A stretch of 64,000 bases of DNA from Tricholoma matsutake (taxonomy: Eukaryota > Basidiomycota > Agaricomycetes > Agaricales > Tricholomataceae), in the NCBI GenBank assembly GCA_026075535.2, contig AP026546.1, forward strand, positions 2,356,001 through 2,420,000. Reading direction: 5' to 3'. The notes beneath the pieces were generated by a model, which was not told the DNA's origin, searched no databases, and saw nothing but the letters and a program-made list of their open reading frames with translations. The translations under genes were made by a program, and so were the position numbers. This document shows positions 11,905 to 23,350 of the stretch, one piece after another; positions within the stretch are counted from its first letter, which is position 1; each line of letters opens with the position of its first letter.

Positions 11905-13085
11905 TCAGAGGTGGTACCTCTTCTTATATGCCATCAGGATCTCGGGGGCATTCTTCAAGTTTGATTTGGGTTCCCATGTGTTTTCGGATGTTGGGTAGTC
12001 AACTCATTTCACAAGGTAACGGCATGTCTTGCCATGCTTCTTGTGTGCGATGATCGCTTCCACTTTGTATTTGTTTTCTCCTTCTACAAGGTCGGGTGGT
12101 GGAGTCAGGAAGTTTCACCCATGAGTGTCGTTCTCATGGTGTTGTGTGAGTAAAGCCGCATGGAAGACCAGGTGGATCTTCCATCTCAGCAGCAGTTTCA
12201 GTCGGTATGTCGTTCTTGACAGGGCATCTTCAATTGTGAAGGGCCCTTCTTGTTTTCGTGCCAATTTTCTTGTCGGGTAGCCAATCTTCAGGTTCTTGGA
12301 GTCGAGCCATACTTGCTCTCCAACCTTGAATGGTTTGTATCGCCCTTTCATTTGGGTGGCCATAGCCTGTCTGGCCAGTTCATGTGCGGCAAGAGCTTCC
12401 CTTCTCGCAGAGAGAAGTTCTTGGATTCTCTGTTTGGCAGCCGGCACGTTCGTCTTTTCATAAGGGGTGGGGATAGCATGTGGTTGATATCCCATCATCA
12501 AGTAAAATGGCAAATGTTTTACTGCGGAGTGCATCTTCTGGTTATGTGCGAATTCTGCTGTTGGGAGATAAAGCTCCCAATCTTCTGGTTTGTTCGAACA
12601 GAACATGTGGAGGTAAACCTCTAGCTCTTAGTTTACTCGCTCCATTTCTCCATCGGTCTGAGGGTGATAGGTGGTGCTCATGGATAGCTTGATTCCAAGC
12701 AGTTGTCCGAGTTCTTGGAAGAGTTTGGATGCAAATTGAGGGTCTCTGTCTGAGATGATTCTTCTGGGGAGTCCAAATCTTGTGTATACATGGCACAGGT
12801 AGAGGTCTGCGGCGCCAAGTGCATCAATCATCTTTGCGCAAGGGATAAAAATTACCCCCTTCATAAGACCATGGTCTACCATGACCATGATTGAGTCAAA
12901 TCCGTTTATTACTGGCAGGTCCATAATGAAATCTGTCGTTACCAGCTCAAATGGTCTGCTGGCATTGGATGATATTGGTGTCAGGGGTGGGGTCATCGGG
13001 TGGGTGTTGATCTTCATTTGCTGGCACTTTGTGCAGCCTTCAACGTATTTCTTTATGAAGTTGGCCATTCCTGGCCACCAGTAGT
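11905..13085 (-). pseudogene. Gypsy 1 integrase and C-terminal chromodomain
   Basis: The integrase zinc-binding part ends in CTKCQQMK near 13010. The catalytic core shows [16 protein letters not shown] and [13 protein letters not shown], so the D, D and E positions are present. Downstream (12606-12115) comes the family's C-terminal region with KPEDWELYLPTAEFAHN and a GPFTIEDALS-type fold. The last part (about 12110-11905) reads as a chromodomain: KVEAIIAHKKHGKTCRYLVK, then a TGA at 12004-12006 where the conserved Trp of the aromatic cage should be, then VDYPTSENTWEP. Frames shift between 12628 and 12606. Chromodomains direct such elements to modified chromatin. Stops and frame changes make it inactive. 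Confidence 0.8.
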
Positions 13086-13089
13086 CTCG

Positions 13090-13915
13090 TCAGATCAGTT
13101 CGATTGTTTGCCATTGTCCAGGGTGCCCTGTCATGATGCTGTCATGGTATTTCTGTATGATTGCTTGGCGGAGGGTTTCGTCCTGTGGCACATAGCACCT
13201 GGCTTTGAAAAAGAGCAGGCCATCTTCGAATTTCCAGTCCTCCAATGCAGACTTGATTGGGGGAGTTCCATTGTTCTTCAGGGCTCGTAAAGCATCATTT
13301 ATGAGGTCGTCCTTCATTATTGCTGAGACCAGGGCTCCCTGGAGTTCAGCGTCGATTGTTTTCACAAATAGTTCATCGGTGAGGATGGTCTTGTCCTCAT
13401 TATTGGTGTCTTCTTTGGCTATATGATCTGCTCTCCTCAATAGGGCATCAGATTGTACCATCTGTGATCCTGGTACATGTTGTAGCTTCAGGTTTAATTG
13501 TGACAGGTAGATGCTCCATCTAGCCTGTTGTCGGTTCAGTTTCTGTGCCTGACGGAAGTATGTCAGGTTCTTGTGATCGGACAGTACCGTCACAGAAAAC
13601 GGTGTCCCCTGTAGGTAGTGTCTCTATGTCTCCAGCGCTCGGATTACTCCCAGTAGTTCTCTGTCGTATATCTTGTAATTTCTTTCGGCTTTGTTGAAAG
13701 AATGTGAGATGTAACTGCAAAGGTGCCAGTCTCCATTGGCATCCTGTTGTCTGAGTACTGTGCCTGTCGCAAATTTCGAGGCATCAGATTCCACCATGAA
13801 TGGCTTTGTTGCATCTGGCATCAGCAGTACTGGGGCTTCATTGAATTTCCTTTTCAGTGCATTGAACGACTGCTGGCAGTCGTTCATCCATTCAAATTTT
13901 TGGTTCTTCTTCATC
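13090..13915 (-). pseudogene. Gypsy 1 RNase H
   Basis: The minus strand shows [47 protein letters not shown] and QARWSIYLSQ, which are the RNase H motifs of Ty3/gypsy pol, followed by the linker to the integrase zinc finger. Two frame breaks lie near 13600. The coding sequence is cut upstream at 13916-13923 by a hAT-like element. Joining across that element restores the reading [14 protein letters not shown] expected between reverse transcriptase and RNase H. Confidence 0.8.
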
Positions 13916-14122
13916 AAATTGTTCAGTAATTTACACTCCTCCACCTATTCTGATCGGACTCACCGGAGTCCAGTGGATTCCATTGCATTCCAGTGGATTC
14001 CGGTTATTCCAACCAGATTCTGGTTACTCCAGATGCTCAACTTAGAGTATATACCCTAATGGATAGTCAAATTTCAAGTCTTAAGTTGTCAAAGTGCCTA
14101 CAAAATATATTTGTGCAGAGTA

Positions 14123-14201
14123 AGAATTGAACTCAAGACATCTTGATTAGAGTGATCACATGACAAACCAAACATGTGTGCTTAACCAGTTGAGCCACAG
14201 G
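14123..14201 (-). other. tRNA-like segment (left, element 1)
   Basis: On the minus strand the A-box-like TGGCTCAACTGGTTAAGCAC is followed about 50 bases later by the B-box-like GAGTTCAATTC. Spacing fits a tRNA-derived pol III promoter. No stable cloverleaf with a full acceptor stem is apparent, so it is not called a tRNA gene. It points out toward the left terminus. Confidence 0.6.
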
Positions 14202-15622
14202 AAAATTATTAGTTAGTAATATAATGTTTATTCATGACACTCTAATTTTTTTCAAAGTAGTTAAGATCAAATTTTTTTAATTAACCACATCCCTCACATT
14301 GAATGCGAGGGAGTGGGCATGATTGTGATTATATACATAAACAAAAATCCTCCCTCTCACAAGATGTGAGAGGGAGTTTTATTTATATACATAAAAAGCT
14401 AACCCCTTGTGCTGAACACCAGGGGGGAGGTAAAAATGATGAAAAAAATCCCTCCCCCAGGCAAAACAGGGGAGGGGGGGCACAATACTAATAAATAGTT
14501 AAAAGTACAAAAAACATCCCTCCCCACATGAAGTGCGGGGGAGGGGGAGGGGACACAACCCCACTGTTGTCTGTCCTTCCACCAATGATCCACCCCATGA
14601 GCAGTTGCTCATGAGGCTGGAGGTGGGTGGCTTGTCGTTGTTGTCGTTCCACCCATGATCCACCCCACGAGCAGTTGCTCATGAGGCTGGGGGTGGGTGG
14701 TGTGTCGTCGTTGTTGCGCCTGGGCATCGTTCCACCCACAATCCACCCCACAAGCAGTTGCTCGTGAGGCTGGGGGTGGGTGGTGTGTCGTTGGCCTTGT
14801 CGTCGTTGTCCGTCATCATTGGCAGCCATGCTTTGCATTCTGGGGGGTTCTGGTGCTGGTAGACGGTGGCATCATTGTTGTTGTTGCCTGCACACACTCA
14901 CGATCCACCCTACAAGCAGGGGCTCGCAGGCATGGGGTGGGTGTGTTGGCTCGTTTGCAGGTGGTGGTGTCGTTACTAGTAGATTATAACCTAGAAAACT
15001 AAAAAAACGAGTTAGTTAGTTTATAAAAACAAAAGCAAATGAAAAAAACTCACATAGGGCCCATGTTGGCTCGTTTGCGGGTGGTGGCATCGTTACTAGT
15101 AGATTATAACCTAGAAAACTAAAAAAATGAGTTAGTTAGTTTATTAAAACAAAAACCAAATGAAAAAAACTTACATAGGGCCCAAACGACGTGATCTGCG
15201 TCGTTTGGGCCTGTGTTGGCTCGTTTGCAAGTGGTGGTATCGTTGCCAGTAGATTATAACCTAGAAAGCTAAAAAAAAGGTTAGTTAGTTTATAAAAACA
15301 AAAAGCAAATGAAAAAAAACATACTTAGGCCCCAAACGATGCGATCTGCATTGTTTGAGCCCGCATTCCATCCAGTCGGCTCATTTGAAGGTGGTGGTGA
15401 TGGTGGGAGTGGGCATGGGAATGGTGGTGGCGGGTGCACATGCAGTGGTGGTGGTAGAGTGGAGAGGAGGAGGAGGCGGCCTTGATGATGGTGGTGGTGG
15501 TTGTGAGCTGGCAGTCATGTGTCACGTGTCATGCAATATGCATGTGTGCATATTCTGTTAATGGCTGTAACTATGCACCTTGGTTGGGTAATAAAAGTAT
15601 TAGATGTTTGTAGTTGAATAAT

Positions 15623-15700
15623 GACCTGGTAGCTCAGTGGTTAAGTGTGCTGTTATGTGTGCAGACCCAAGGTCAAGTGTTCAATTCTTGTTGCACATCG
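15623..15700 (+). other. tRNA-like segment (right, element 1)
   Basis: A-box-like TAGCTCAGTGGTTAAG at 15630-15645 and B-box-like GTGTTCAATTC at 15677-15687. It points toward the right terminus, so it faces away from the left tRNA-like segment. Confidence 0.6.
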
Positions 15701-15975
15701 AAATTTTATTTGGGAAAGCACATGCATTCCGGTTATTCTGGTTATGCTAGTGCCATGCATCTGGTTGATCCAACTATTCCAGGTAAAAATGAGTCCGGGT
15801 AGATTCCAGGGATTCCAGAGGTAAAATTGACCCCCCAGTCCGACCAGAATTATGAATTGTGAGAAAAATATATGTAAATGGAATTGACCGGAATTCTGGA
15901 AATTCCGATCAGAATGGGCATTCTGACTGGAATCCGACTGGAATAGGTGGAGGAGTGTAATGTACTCAAATCGTT

Positions 15976-17300
15976 CAGCAGTCTAGCCAGATCCGCAAAG
16001 TGTCTGATGAATCTTCAATAGAAGCTCCCAAATCCTAGGAAGGATCTTACATCCTTCACTGTCTTTGGCATGGGCCAGTCCTTGATCACAGCCAGCTTTG
16101 TGTTGTCCATTGCAAGTTCATTGGGCCTGATGATCATGCCCAAGAAGTCAACTTCTTGCACATTGAACTTGCACTTCTCTATTTTCAGGTAGAGATCGCA
16201 TTGTCATAGTTGTTCGAGGACCCTTTTGGTCCTTGTCCTGTGTTCTTCTTCCATCTTCGAGAAGATCAGGATGTCGTCCATATAGATGATGAGCCATCCT
16301 TCATCTAGCATGTCTTGGAAGAGATCATTCATCATGGCCTGGAATGTCACCGGTGAGTTGCACAGCCCAAAGAACATCACCATTGGCTCGAATAGCCCTC
16401 GGTTAGTCTTGAATGCTGCCTTCCACTCGTCTCCTTTCTTTATCCATACGTTATGGTATCCCCATTGAATGTTGAGTTTCGTGAAAAATCTTGCTCCTTT
16501 CAGCTTGTCCAAGAGGTCTCCGATCAGCAGTAGAGGGTAGTTGTTCCAGATCATTCCTTCATTCAGATAGCGATAGTCTTGGCAGGGTTGTAGAGCATCA
16601 GAGTCCTTCTTTGACATGAAGAAGAATGGGGATGCCATGGGTGATTTCGATGGTTGGATGTATCCTTTCTCCAGGTTTTCATCTAGAAACTCGTTGAGTT
16701 TCTCTTGTTCTTTTGGGGTCAGTGGGTAGACTTTGCAATCCTTTGGTACAAAGCCTTCTTTTAGGTCGATCGCATGATCCCACGGTCTCGATTCCGGGGA
16801 TCGTTCAGATGCAGCTTTCTTGAATACCTGTCTGTACTTCTGGTATTCCGGTGGCAGTAAGTCATCCAGGGTTTGTTGGCTAGTCTCCTTCCCTCCTCTT
16901 GTTCATGCGCTAGTCATTGAGATATGGATGTCTTTGCTCTAATCCATATGTCCGAGTTGAGTAGGTACCATGGGGAGCCCTTGCTCTTTGTAAGCCTGTT
17001 GATTGTGTTTGTTTTTTGGATGTATTTGTAGCTCGGCTCTCAAAGTTCCTCCATCAGGGGCAGTTCTATATCTGGTCCAAATAGGCCAATGACCGGTTCG
17101 CCTTGTACATATGCGATCAATACCGAGTCGTCTTTGATTGCATCTCATTTGGGGATCTGGTTCATTGCTCGTATTTCCATGCCTGTGTCTGCCAATAGTT
17201 CTTGGTTGGGTACCTCTTCGATCTTTACTCGAGGGGGGGTCTCCCTGGGTATCGGTACTCTGGTGTCAGTAGTACCATAATCTGGGGTTCCATAATCGTG
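15976..17300 (-). pseudogene. Gypsy 1 reverse transcriptase
   Basis: The ORF at 16638-16204 shows the palm motifs: TKLNIQWGY (motif A, normally TKLD), [14 protein letters not shown] (motif B) and [10 protein letters not shown] (motif C). The motif A Asp is replaced by Asn through GAC to AAC, and the following Arg is Gln through CGA to CAA. Upstream, about 17148-16650, the frame is broken but reads toward the protease. Downstream, [12 protein letters not shown] and [18 protein letters not shown] sequence continues to 15976, where the hAT-like element interrupts it. Loss of the motif A Asp removes a metal ligand, so the enzyme would be dead even without the stops. Confidence 0.8.
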
Positions 17301-17329
17301 TATTGGGGTAGCCTCCTGACAAGGGTCTT

Positions 17330-17880
17330 TTGTCCTGTTTTGTAGTGCCGTTTTCGAGTTTCATTTGCCAGTGCTTTCCTCCCCTGTGGAGGTCAGCAAG
17401 TCTTTTTTCTTCCACAAGATCCATCACGTCTTGTCACATTTGTTGTATTTGCCCTTTTCCAGTTGCTTCTTCTTCTGGTTTTCTTGGGTCTTGGCAACAG
17501 CACATCATGCTGCTTCGAGGTTTCTGGTTTCTCTAGGAGTGCTGCTGCTCCTGGTCTTTGCGACAGCTATCTGGGCAGAATTCAGTTCTTTGGCTTTTCT
17601 TTTGGAAAGCCTTTCCTTCATCTTTGCCATGGCTAGTCATGCTCAGGCAAGGTTTCTCTCCTTTTCTTTGGAGAGTCTTTCTCTTGTTTTTGCCATGGCC
17701 AATCTGGCTTGGGCAAGGCTCTTCTCTTTTTCTTCAGAGAGCCTCTGTCTTGTCTTGGCCACGATGCGTTGAATTCATGCCATCTTGTCATTTGGTGCCT
17801 CCCTTCCAGTGTCAACCCTTGGGAGGTTTAGGGTGTTTGGGAGGGCCCATTCAGCTCTTCTTGTCTTCTCCAAGATTTGT
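17330..17880 (-). pseudogene. Gypsy 1 charged coiled-coil linker
   Basis: Between protease and reverse transcriptase the minus strand encodes repeats of the form AMAKTRERLSKEKE, at least three tandem units of about 26 residues, with stops between some. It is strongly charged and likely helical. I know of no catalytic role; it probably links protease and polymerase in the polyprotein. Confidence 0.5.
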
Positions 17881-17906
17881 TTGATCTGAGCCCATCGTTC
17901 TTCATC

Positions 17907-18275
17907 TCAGAACTCAAAAGTTCCCTTCTTCCAGTCGGTGATTGGGTTTATCTCCCACAGCCATGGCAGACCCAGGATTACTGATTCTTTGCCTAGTCTG
18001 GCAACTAGGTATTCCATCGGGTAGCTCCTCCCATTGATGTGGAGCCTCCCTTTCATGCATCTGGTGATCGTTCCCTGCCTATTCAGGGTTCCATCTACAT
18101 TTGCGGCCCGGATGGTGCAGCCTAAGGGATATGTCCTGATCCCTTCTCGTTCAACAAATTTCGAGTCAATAAAAACTCCTCCTGCTCCAGAGTTGAGGAG
18201 CACGTTCATTGCGACGTCTTTCCCATTGTCTGACTCAGCTACCCAAATAGACAGGCACATAGATTGTCTATTCAT
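17907..18275 (-). pseudogene. Gypsy 1 aspartic protease
   Basis: Minus-strand ORF with the retropepsin pattern: the hydrophobic approach VLLNSGAGGVFID, a central GTITRCMKGRLHIN and the C-terminal VILGLPWLWEINPITDW (ILG motif). The active-site triplet DSG reads NSG, from GAC to AAC, so the catalytic Asp is lost. The flanking sequence otherwise looks intact, which suggests decay rather than divergence. Confidence 0.8.
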
Positions 18276-18340
18276 GGTAGCTAAGAGTACAGATCCTAGG
18301 GAGACTACAGCGGTGACTGGCGTCGTATCAGGCTGCTGTT

Positions 18341-19240
18341 CTAAAAACCTGATTCCTCCCTGAGGTTGAGGGCTCGTTCCTTTTCTTCTTTGTCTAGTTC
18401 ATCCAGCATCGTGCGGATCTTCTGGTAGGTGTCCACCCCAGTCTTTTTCTGGGTGAAGCGGTTTTGGTAGGGAGGGGGTGCTGACCCCATCTGGGTGGGG
18501 TTCTTTCCATCCCTGTGGTCGGACAATCAGTGTCCTGGTTGGTGGCAGATGAAACACAATCTCTTTTGGAGGTGTTCCACTCATTCTTGGTTTGTCAGTT
18601 GGTTGATGTCAAGAGAGGGCTGTCCTTTCTTTGTTGTTTTGTTTGTCTTCTGGTTCTGCCTGGTCTTTCCCAGGATTGCCATGGCCCGTCTCCATTGGCC
18701 TTCATATTTCAAAGCTGCCTTTATCCAGCCTTCGAGAGTGTTGGGTATTGTTTTTATTGTGTGTATTTTTTTTAGTAATTTGGGGTGTAGTTTGTTTATG
18801 AAGTATTTGATTATGGTTGTATCTTCGGTGATTCCCATCCTGTCTTTCAGGATGTGGAAGTTCGCCACATATTCTTTGAGGTTCCCTGAACCTTGTTTGA
18901 GATTTTTAATCTCTGTCTTTGCCGTTCCGGCGTCATCAATCAGTGAGAAGGCTTCTAGGACCTTCTGTCTGAAGTCTGCGTATTCTCTGAGTCCCTCAGA
19001 TTGGTGTTGGTTGACAAATGCCTGCACCCAGGCAGCTGCTGTCCCTCCATTCATGAAGGACAGTGTGAAGATAATCTTCTTGTTGTTTGTGTCATAGACC
19101 TGGTCATTGATTCGCAGGTATAGGTCTATCTCCTGCAGGAACTTGGCGGTCTTGGTCTGCTCTCCTGAGAAGTCTGTGGGTGATCGGATTCGAATGTCCT
19201 TTATGGACATCATGGGTGTGGTTGTGGCAGGTTCAGACAT
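18341..19240 (-). pseudogene. Gypsy 1 Gag
   Basis: ORF from 19240 with a Met start and SPTDFSGEQTKTAKFLQEID, then a helical Gag core (AAAWVQAFVNQ, GNLKEYVANFHILKDRMG). After a stop near 18581, another frame has CFICHQPGH followed by a stop and LSDH, matching a zinc knuckle (CX2CX4HX4C) whose last Cys reads His. The Ty3-type Gag forms the particle shell. The region 19241-19556 up to the LTR holds more broken Gag-like leader sequence. Confidence 0.75.
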
Positions 19241-19556
19241 CTGGTTATAGAGGTCGTCGATTTTGTCTGTTAGGAAGTGGGTAGATGTTTTGGGTGGGGG
19301 TGTGTGTGGTTGTTCGAAGTCTTCGTCAGTGAGGAAATCTCCTCTTTGTCTGTCGGTTGATCTGTAGAACCAACGCTGTGCTGGGGTCGAGTAACGGACT
19401 AGTCTTCCATTGTATCGGTACCAAGATGAACCTGGCTGTGGTTCCGCTTCTCTTGGTGGTCAGTCTGGGGTTTGTCTAGACCCAGGTCATTGTGGTGTGT
19501 TTCGAGATGTATTGCCTACACCTAGGTAGGTGGGCTAGCAGATAGTTTAGATCTTA

Positions 19557-20048
19557 TGTTAAGAGCAAAGCCTTAACCACTTGATCTAGTCAATGTCATT
19601 TGATGAGGTGCTTCCTCGACAAGTCGTTTGGCACTACTCTTACTCGGAGCATCCAATGTAAGATGGATAGTGCACTCTAGCAGGCCTTCTGCATAGAGTC
19701 GTTTGGGTTCACACACTAAGGGGCTTCCTTAGTGGTTTCGAGTAAGTTCACAAGTTCACAAGTTAAAGCTGTAGATTGCCTAGATCTAAACTAAGGACAT
19801 CCCTACTACAAGTTGCAGTACTTATACTAGAAGGGAGGTCCCTATCGTCCAATCGGAATGGTAGATGCATATCAAGTAACAATAGAAACAATAAGCCTCA
19901 TGCCTAGCATGAGGCGTCCGATGTCACGGATCCAATGTCAAGGATCCAATGTCAAGGACATGCTGCGGCACAGCATGTCAATCGTGAGAGTCCGATGTCG
20001 TGGACCTCATGTCAAGGGGCTGTTGTATCACAGCATGTGTGGGAACAG
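19557..20048 (-). repeat. Gypsy 1 5' LTR, part A
   Basis: Matches the first two thirds of 10120-10859, starting TGTTAAGAGC. It stops at 20048 in GTGTGGGAACAG, where the intact LTR reads GTGTGGGAATGGTTTCAGG. The remainder resumes at 33223, beyond gypsy element 2. Confidence 0.9.
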
Positions 20049-21237
20049 TGATAGGTTGCTCCTCGGCTCAAAGGCTGATTCACCATTTCAACCACATTCT
20101 AATCACATTGGATAACTTGCACAAGGTCCCAGAAGCAGCGCGACCACTCCCGACCAAGTCTACCAAGTGCAATATTGTATCAAATGCGGTCGAGCATCAT
20201 CGAATGTGATCGAGCATCATATCGAATGTGATCGAACATTGTCGAGCATCGTTGAACATTGTCAAATATTGTATCGAACGCGGTCGAGCATCGTCAAACA
20301 TTGTCAAGCATCATCGAGCATCATTGAGCATCATCGATCGATATCGAGAGACTACGAGCAACATCGATTGATATCGAGAGACTATGAGCAACATCGGGCA
20401 CCACCTTCGTTATCTAAATGGTGGAAGACCATGCACTAGGATGTATTCCAACTTGTGCTCAAACCTGCTGATCATAGGTCAGCCTTGTTTCAAGTCCCTA
20501 TTGCGTACAGAACCCACTGGATGGATTATTGCAAGACTTAGCATGGTTTATACACAAAGGACAGTCCCCTTTTAGTTCTATACCCTTTATTACTCTTTCA
20601 TCATATGATATATATCTTTCTTGTTTGGATTCCAGTCTCCTTTTTGGCCTTGTGCCTTAACTCATATCTTTTGCCTCATGTTCTACACATGTTTCTCATT
20701 CCATTTTAGGAAGTTTCTTTAAAACATATAAAACTCTGTAGTATCTACTGGGAAATACAAGAAATCATCTCGTATACAGTTCTAAGCATCTGATCAACTT
20801 TCTAAAACAATCTAAGTCTCTACGGGTTTTCTCGATCAACGAGAAACCTCTGCGATCATTGTGTCCTCAATCCTCCCTCAATCCTCTCATCATTAGCACT
20901 AGCAACCCTTCCAACACTTCATAGCCATTTGCCATACCCTTCATATACTATTGACCTATCGAAAGGTCTGCAGAATTCACACATCGACCATCAATGATAA
21001 ACTCATTCGCCGTCGATCTCATCAATCACCCTCGATATTGATCGATACTCGATCGGACAGCACCAAACACCTTCATCTCTCATAGCACTACCTTCACAAC
21101 TAGTACCAACTAGTTATCTTCCCATCGGTTGGGCCATGAACATTCGGAATGACTCGCAACCTTCCTCTGACTTGTCGCAAATATCATCGATTGCCTCATT
21201 GGCAGTTTAGGTGGTTTTCCCAGGTTGAGTATCATCA
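20049..21237 (+). repeat. Gypsy 2 5' LTR
   Basis: Nearly identical to 32149-33222, with extra copies of short GTCGAGCATCATCGA-like tandem repeats (about 20160-20400) accounting for the length difference. Differences elsewhere are mainly CpG transitions. Confidence 0.9.
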
Positions 21238-21278
21238 TTTTTGGAGCCCACTGTGAGGGTTTCTGAATCATTTCATCC

Positions 21279-22263
21279 TTGGACCAACCTCGACTTCCTC
21301 GGCTTAGGCCAACACAAGCAAGAAACCTTCGTATTGATACTCGCCATGCCTTCAAATCTCTCAAACAATCAGGAGACATTCTAATTCCAGTTTCCGAAGC
21401 AGAATCTACTCATCATAGACTATTTCCTTCACCTATATCATTGCCTTCCACATCATCATCTACTTTGTCATCATCATCAACCTCTTCATACATCCTTCCA
21501 ATAACTTCGACACCTCTACCATCCATCATCCAAGTCTTAACCCCTACCCCTAGAGTCATTGCATTCATGACTACCCAAACTGCGATGCCAGCTTGTGGGC
21601 ACTCGACTGCTCTGACATTCGACCCTACTCAGCCTCGAGAGCTCCGATGATACTTCAAAGAGCTTGAACTATTATTCCTGACCTGCGGCGTCACCAAATC
21701 GAATCTGATGAAGAAACATGCCTGTTGCTACCTCAACATCGACTCTTCTGAACTCTGGGAATTGCTTCCAGAGTATCAGCCCAGCACATCATTCAACAAA
21801 TTTCAAACAGCAGTACATAAACTCTATCCCGGCTCGGAAGACGATCGCAAGTGGAGCATATCGGACATGGACAAATTAGTGGGAGAACAGCTACGCATTG
21901 GGATATTCGACACGAGCGATCTAGGAATGTATTATCACGCGTTCTACAACATTACTCACTTTTTGCGAGCAAAGAATAGGATCTCGGAAGCCGAGCAAAG
22001 CAGAGCTTATGTTCGAGGATTCCAACCCGGCTTATGGACTCAAATTGCTCGACGACTCAAACTCAAATTCCCCAACCATTAACCCGACGATCCATATCCA
22101 CTCAACGACATTCACAACACGGCAAAATTTGTACTAGCAGGCTCTAACACATCGAGCTCAGTAATCCACCAATCGACCTCTTCATCGCACTCGACATCAA
22201 ACATCAGAAATACAGTCACCTCATCACCCAGAACTATTACGATTAAAACTGAAGATCTAAACA
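21279..22263 (+). pseudogene. Gypsy 2 Gag
   Basis: The leader is Ser/Thr-rich. The core reads ALTFDPTQPRELR, then a TGA at 21648-21650, then YFKELELLFLTCGVT in the same frame. It continues with KKHACCYLNIDSSELWELLPEY, KWSISDMDKLVGEQ and SRAYVRGFQPGLWTQIARRL. A TAA after FPNH (about 22081) is followed in frame by DDPYPLNDI. The residues around both stops match the family, with Arg and Gln the likely originals. Gag would form the particle. Confidence 0.8.
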
Positions 22264-22265
22264 CG

Positions 22266-23348
22266 ATGTTTGAACAATTTGCTAGCACCATCACTACGCA
22301 CATCGCAGGTACTAAAAATAAAAATCCTCACACTAATTCGGCAGACAGACAGGCACATATCGACACACTCATCTGCATATTTTGCAGTTTATCAGGACAT
22401 TTTATTCCTGACTGTATGGTTTGTCAGTCGTACTTGAATAAAGGGAAGTGTAAGCAAAATGCGGAAGGAAAGATCATACTTCCAAATGGACAATTCACCC
22501 CTCGAAGTATCCCTGGCAGGTTTATCAAGGAATGCATTGACAAATGGTGGAAATGCAACCCAGATGCAACCCCAGCAGCCACACTTTTATTCAGCATCGC
22601 ACCATCGGCACCTTCAACTTCGACTAGTTCAACCTCGGCTGCAATCACTTCGATAACAGAGTCCGATGCCGTTTCTACATCGGGATCAGAGATGAAAGGC
22701 ATTTATCATAATTTGATGTTGACAGCTGACTCCGAAGATAGAATAGTGGCTCTCAAGCGTGAAATATTTGCGCTTCGAAGTGGTCGACCATTTTCGCATC
22801 TGAACAAAGAGGTTCGAAATTTGGTTCCAGCCACGACAACCCCTGTCCCTGCATCGTCAACATCTACTGCTCCAGTCCCACCACCCTCGACATCTGCATT
22901 GACAACAGTCAACCCTTCAACTATGGCTCCAACATCGACATCGATGTCTCCCACATCAACCACTTCACCATCGACCACCATACCCCCAACACAAACCTCG
23001 GTACACCCATACGCATTGGTCAGGGAGAACACCTATTTGCCACCACACAAAAGGAACTTTGCTGGTGCATCGAAGGGTAAGGAAAAAGATGGACCATCAT
23101 ATGCGACACAGGCACCAGTACAGAACGAGAAAATCGTGCATGATATCTTTGCATGCTCAATGAAAATGCTGATCGTCACGCTGACATCTGAAGAACTACT
23201 CTTGCTTTCACCCGAGGTTCGAACAAAATGGAGAGAACAGGTCACACCAAAACAAGTCCCACAATCTGGAAACAATGCGACGAACATGTTTAGTCCTGAC
23301 GCGATCATTGTGCCTGACCCATATGAGACCTATATTAGCAGTCTCTGA
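22266..23348 (+). pseudogene. Gypsy 2 zinc knuckle and Ser/Thr/Pro-rich linker
   Basis: A 360-codon open frame. It contains one CX2CX4HX4C knuckle, CIFCSLSGHFIPDC, and RSIPGRFIKECIDKWW. A long Thr/Ser/Pro-rich linker follows, then YALVRENTYLPPHKRNFAG. The end leads into the protease after a TGA at 23346-23348. The zinc knuckle binds the RNA genome. This is the longest intact frame in the element, perhaps because it has few CGA codons. Confidence 0.8.
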
Positions 23349-23350
23349 CC

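Larger units (their letters stand above)
13924..15967. mobile_element. hAT-like non-autonomous element 1 (2044 bp)
   Basis: Flanked by an 8-bp target-site duplication, AAATTGTT (13916-13923) and AAATCGTT (15968-15975), one transition apart. Termini pair over TTACACTCCTCCACCTATTC (20 bp) after a short imperfect CAGTA/GAGTA tip. Subterminal GGATTCC-type repeats lie at both ends (about 13965-14030 and 15725-15950). tRNA-like segments lie at 14123-14201 (minus) and 15623-15700 (plus). Internal sequence holds four GAGCAG..GCTC hairpins, CCCTC-rich hairpins and three intron-like TTAGTTAGTTTATAAAAACA blocks. No transposase ORF exists. The 8-bp duplication and CAG tip fit the hAT superfamily. Confidence 0.85.

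Noticed and set aside
15325..15525. His-rich ORF
   Set aside because: Produced by GGTGGTG simple repeats in the transposon interior.
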